NCBI GenBank assembly: GCA_029882015.1
Contig: JAOULM010000005.1
Coordinates: 1-26,429 of the forward strand
Direction of reading: 5' to 3'
DNA from: Candidatus Nomurabacteria bacterium
GTDB lineage: Bacteria; Patescibacteriota; Minisyncoccia; Phycocordibacterales; UBA1006
DNA length: 26,429 nt
Shown here piece after piece: positions 24,315 to 26,429 of the stretch. Made by a program: the position numbers and the translations under genes. The first letter of the stretch is position 1. Every line of letters starts with the position of its first letter. The notes below the pieces were generated by a model. The model searched no databases. It was not told the origin of the DNA and was given only the letters and a program-made list of their open reading frames with translations.

Positions 24315-24472
24315 AGCAAATGTGTCACCCAACAGACGCACCAAGCCCCACCGAAAAAGAAAGGTGAGGTTTAATGGAGTTGTTGTGCGTTGAATCTAAT
24401 AAATTAAAGCGCACACACTAGTTAATAGATACAGACCTGGCGGGAATAACAGAGTCGTGTGTAATGTCCGAT
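24315..24472 (-). promoter_or_regulatory. rpoB leader, about 150 nt
   Basis: The untranslated region from the promoter to the rpoB ATG. Near its 3' end CCTCACC pairs with GGTGGGG (about 24345-24370, one wobble) around a T/C-rich loop. No T-run follows. No protein frame is convincing. A leader this long is exceptional here, where most genes have short leaders, so post-transcriptional control is possible. Confidence 0.45.
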
Positions 24473-24500
24473 ATTCTATCAGAATGCCAAAAAAGGTCAA
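24473..24500 (-). promoter_or_regulatory. Promoter of rpoB-rpoC
   Basis: On the minus strand TTGACC (24495-24500), 16 bases, TAGAAT (24473-24478). The predicted start is near 24466. Confidence 0.75.
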
Positions 24501-24507
24501 GGGGTAA

Positions 24508-24538
24508 GAAAAAACCCCCACAAAGACTATTGTGAGGG
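24508..24538 (-). terminator. Terminator of the 24616-25056 gene
   Basis: On the minus strand CCCTCACAA pairs with TTGTGGGGG (one wobble) and is followed by six T. It isolates the upstream hypothetical gene from the rpoB promoter directly after it. Confidence 0.8.
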
Positions 24539-24615
24539 CCAAGCTCTTATTCTGCAGAAAAGGCAAGATAATAATTAGTAATCAGTAAAACCGTGGAACC
24601 AACAACAAAGAGGGT

Positions 24616-25056
24616 TCACTTAGGAACACCGGCAAAGGTCATAAGATTAACAACCAAACGACTAGTATTCCCAACTTTTACATAATGACCCTCAAAAAAA
24701 CAGTAAAATGTGATAAAGCACCCATTGCCATCTTCATCCCTCCAGTATGTAGTATTAGGATTTCTAGAGGAAAAATAATAATCATCTTCGTTTACAGCCA
24801 TCAAAGCAAAAGGATCAGGTTTCAATCCGCGCTTTTCATACTCTTGCTCCAAGGCATCAACACTAATGGAATAATTATTATCACATTTACTCTGTTCAAT
24901 ACTGAAGAAGAATACATCAACTTCTCTACCTTCACCCTTTGGAATGGTTTTTACTACACCCCAATCAACATCCTTGCTCATTGCTGTAGCATTTATTGCT
25001 TCTTCGGGAGTACGCCCGCGACGTACAGAAACTCTGTATGGAATCCTTCCTAACAT
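24616..25056 (-). CDS. CPR-type hypothetical protein with NNY-rich tail
   Basis: A 146-residue soluble protein, no signal peptide. The order is: MLGRIPYRVSVRRGRTPEEAI, a variable middle, then VDALEQEYEKRGLKPDPFAL and MAVNEDDYYFSSRNPNTTYW, a conserved-looking block that I recall from multi-copy CPR hypotheticals (not a database result). It ends YWRDEDGNGCFITFYCFFEG and AGVPK. In the tail F117-V144, 22 of 28 codons end in C or T. The sequence is unrelated to the 13208 protein, but it has the same design: a constant body and an aromatic, NNY-coded tail. It has its own promoter and terminator and so is not part of the CD-NTase operon. The function is unknown. Confidence 0.7.
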   Translation of the reverse strand: MLGRIPYRVSVRRGRTPEEAINATAMSKDVDWGVVKTIPKGEGREVDVFFFSIEQSKCDNNYSISVDALEQEYEKRGLKPDPFALMAVNEDDYYFSSRNPNTTYWRDEDGNGCFITFYCFFEGHYVKVGNTSRLVVNLMTFAGVPK

Positions 25057-25080
25057 GCCTTACTTTTTTAATTCAAAAAA

Positions 25081-25108
25081 AATATATCATATTAGTAAAA
25101 AAAGTCAA
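25081..25108 (-). promoter_or_regulatory. Promoter of the 24616-25056 gene
   Basis: On the minus strand TTGACT (25103-25108), 16 bases, TATATT (25081-25086). The leader would be about 18 nt. Confidence 0.65.
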
Positions 25109-25206
25109 TAATGAAGTAATTCAACGCTTTCTAGATTTATTTTCCTGCGAATAACATCATTGTCTTTAGCTTACCTCAACCCCCTATTCCGCCATGATTT
25201 TGATAC

Positions 25207-25238
25207 AAAAAACCAATGGCTCATGCGTGAGCCATTGG
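25207..25238 (-). terminator. Terminator downstream of the CD-NTase gene
   Basis: An 11-bp perfect stem (25213-25223 with 25228-25238). On the minus strand it is followed by TTTTTT. Confidence 0.75.
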
Positions 25239-25284
25239 AATCACCCCCGATATATGTGTTTGCACACAATGTGTACAACGTAGC

Positions 25285-25321
25285 TTATAAGAACGGCTCG
25301 CCATGCGAGCCGTTCTTATAA
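25285..25321. repeat. 16-bp perfect hairpin after the CD-NTase gene
   Basis: Arms 25285-25300 and 25306-25321 pair fully around CCATG, with an AGAACGGCTCG core. No T-run follows. It lies between the CD-NTase stop and the true terminator, the same two-hairpin layout expected for a protected mRNA end. Confidence 0.75.
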
Positions 25322-25336
25322 AACCTAAATCCTTTA

Positions 25337-26429
25337 TCATTTTATTTTAAAACCCCCCTGTGAAGATATTTTTATATTGTGACGAGATTTCGCGACACAA
25401 ACACCATCATAAATTCCATAGCATTCAACATAATGATCTCCTTTGAATTTTGTATTTTCCGGGACATTTAGCGTTTGGTTATTGGTAATTTCTCCACGTG
25501 GCTCATCACATCCATCGTCATTTTTTACCTTCCATTTAAAAGTACATCCTTCCAGGGTGGGGTTTTTAAATTTAAGGTATCTACCAGAGTCTATGTGACC
25601 AATGCGCATCAATGAGCGCACAAAAGACCCTTGTTTATCTGTAATACAGGCACTAATATCAAAAGATTCATGTTTAGGGTCAAGCAAGACTGGAATCCAG
25701 TAATCAAATAGATACTCCTCTGAATCACTTTTTCTTTCACGAAATCTAGGTTCAAATATATCTTCAATTGAATCACTATCCTTTACTTCTTCTAAGTTTA
25801 TTAGTAAGCCATTTCTTGATTGTATTAATAAATCCTTAACATCAGATTCTATGTCTTCCGTATAATCATCTATATATTTATCAGGATTAATTCTATCAGA
25901 TATCTGGTTTGCTATTAGTACCGTGTTTGGAAAATCAACAAAGAATGTAAACAGTGCTTCAAAAATTTCAATATCAGGATTCTGCTGAAAGATCTTTGTC
26001 ACCACTTGTTCAAGGTGAAAAGATTTGAGTTTTAAAAATTCATTTTGAGAATGTAAGTTATCTTTCCATTTTTTCACAGATTTTACGGTTTTTCTAAAGT
26101 CATTATTTAACCCTACGTCTGTAGCTATTTTAATATAACCTCTTGGGTCAGAGTTTATCCAAGAGTCTGCATTAGAAGAATCCCAGCCCATAACATTTCT
26201 TTTTGCATGATTTTTTTCTTTAATTACCTCTGGAACTTTATAAGTATCTTGGCTAAATTCATTTGTCGAGTATATATATGCGGGAACAATATCAACAGAT
26301 AAAATAATTTGTGTGCCTTCCCAAAATTCTACAGCAATAGAGTGTGTTTGTAAGGAAACTTTTTTTGTGTATTCTGTCGGGTTCACATAGCTACTATTTA
26401 TTTCATTTAATAAAATTTGTAAAGATTCT
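25337..26429 (-). CDS. CD-NTase (SMODS nucleotidyltransferase) with AGS-C sensor domain, 5' end missing
   Basis: CD-NTases make cyclic oligonucleotide signals on phage infection and activate a killing effector (CBASS). The frame is open through the right edge: 14 codons upstream of the first GTG remain in frame, so the start lies outside. 363 residues are visible. The core shows SVDIVPAY, whose Asp (codon 26291-26293) fits the third catalytic carboxylate, then the WINSDPRGY and LNNDFRKTVKSVKKWKDN helical segment typical of SMODS/OAS-like enzymes. The upstream GS...DxD motif is outside. The C-terminal 75 residues match the AGS-C sensor pattern: FKWKVKND, PRGEI, GDHYVECYGIYDGVCVAKS. No effector gene is downstream; it would have to be upstream, beyond the window. 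The gene is AT-rich, in keeping with transfer. Confidence 0.85.
   Translation of the reverse strand, partial: ESLQILLNEINSSYVNPTEYTKKVSLQTHSIAVEFWEGTQIILSVDIVPAYIYSTNEFSQDTYKVPEVIKEKNHAKRNVMGWDSSNADSWINSDPRGYIKIATDVGLNNDFRKTVKSVKKWKDNLHSQNEFLKLKSFHLEQVVTKIFQQNPDIEIFEALFTFFVDFPNTVLIANQISDRINPDKYIDDYTEDIESDVKDLLIQSRNGLLINLEEVKDSDSIEDIFEPRFRERKSDSEEYLFDYWIPVLLDPKHESFDISACITDKQGSFVRSLMRIGHIDSGRYLKFKNPTLEGCTFKWKVKNDDGCDEPRGEITNNQTLNVPENTKFKGDHYVECYGIYDGVCVAKSRHNIKISSQGGFKIK

Noticed and set aside
24616..26429. The 24616 protein as the CBASS effector of the CD-NTase
   Set aside because: It has its own promoter, and a terminator plus a second hairpin separate it from the CD-NTase. It has no nuclease, membrane or SAVED-like features.
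1..26429. CRISPR array or cas genes
   Set aside because: No regularly spaced direct repeats occur; the repeated sequences are palindromic elements and one tRNA fragment.
1..26429. Recoded UGA (glycine) as in Absconditabacteria/Gracilibacteria
   Set aside because: No in-frame TGA occurs in the long conserved genes (uvrB, rpoB, rpoC, dnaG), and glycine is encoded by ordinary GGN codons.

Overview
The window looks like part of a chromosome from a Candidate Phyla Radiation (Patescibacteria) bacterium, probably Parcubacteria-like. The evidence is indirect. ProRS, RpoB and DnaG are compact. The primary sigma factor has a very lysine-rich N-terminal extension. Classical operons are broken into short pieces, Shine-Dalgarno sites are nearly absent, and small hypothetical proteins of CPR type are interspersed. 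The standard bacterial code fits, because no in-frame TGA occurs in any conserved gene.

Layout. Positions 1-6507 are all minus strand: the start of an unknown membrane protein, uvrB (excision repair), a secreted VWA protein, tgt (queuosine tRNA modification), an unknown protein, and the cell-shape pair mreB-mreC. A small plus-strand membrane peptide (6614-6805) and a shared terminator separate these from a short-form proS (minus). Positions 8160-10183 are plus strand: an rpsB-tsf operon with a structured, attenuator-like leader, a small membrane protein, and tRNA-Thr(UGU). The acceptor stem of that tRNA is extended by its flanks into an intrinsic terminator, and a damaged partial copy of the tRNA follows. 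Positions 10324-12281 (minus) hold a processive family-2 glycosyltransferase and a membrane-anchored thioredoxin-fold protein. Positions 12282-14334 form an accessory stretch rich in palindromic repeats, with a DUF378-type membrane protein and a CPR-type hypothetical. Positions 14335-24500 (minus) are the information-processing block: rpoB-rpoC, then dnaG-rpoD. At the right edge are a second CPR-type hypothetical and most of a CD-NTase (SMODS plus AGS-C sensor), the signal-producing enzyme of CBASS-type antiphage systems, truncated by the window end.

Points of greatest interest: (i) the CD-NTase; (ii) an apparent terminator/antiterminator switch upstream of rpsB; (iii) two unrelated hypothetical proteins whose C-terminal tails are built almost wholly from NNY codons, the pattern left by adenine-directed diversification (DGR targets); (iv) an RpoB rifamycin pocket carrying Lys and Asp where rifampicin-sensitive enzymes have Gln513 and His526; (v) a primase zinc ribbon that has lost three of four ligands; (vi) a recurring CUAUG start context and near-leaderless promoters.
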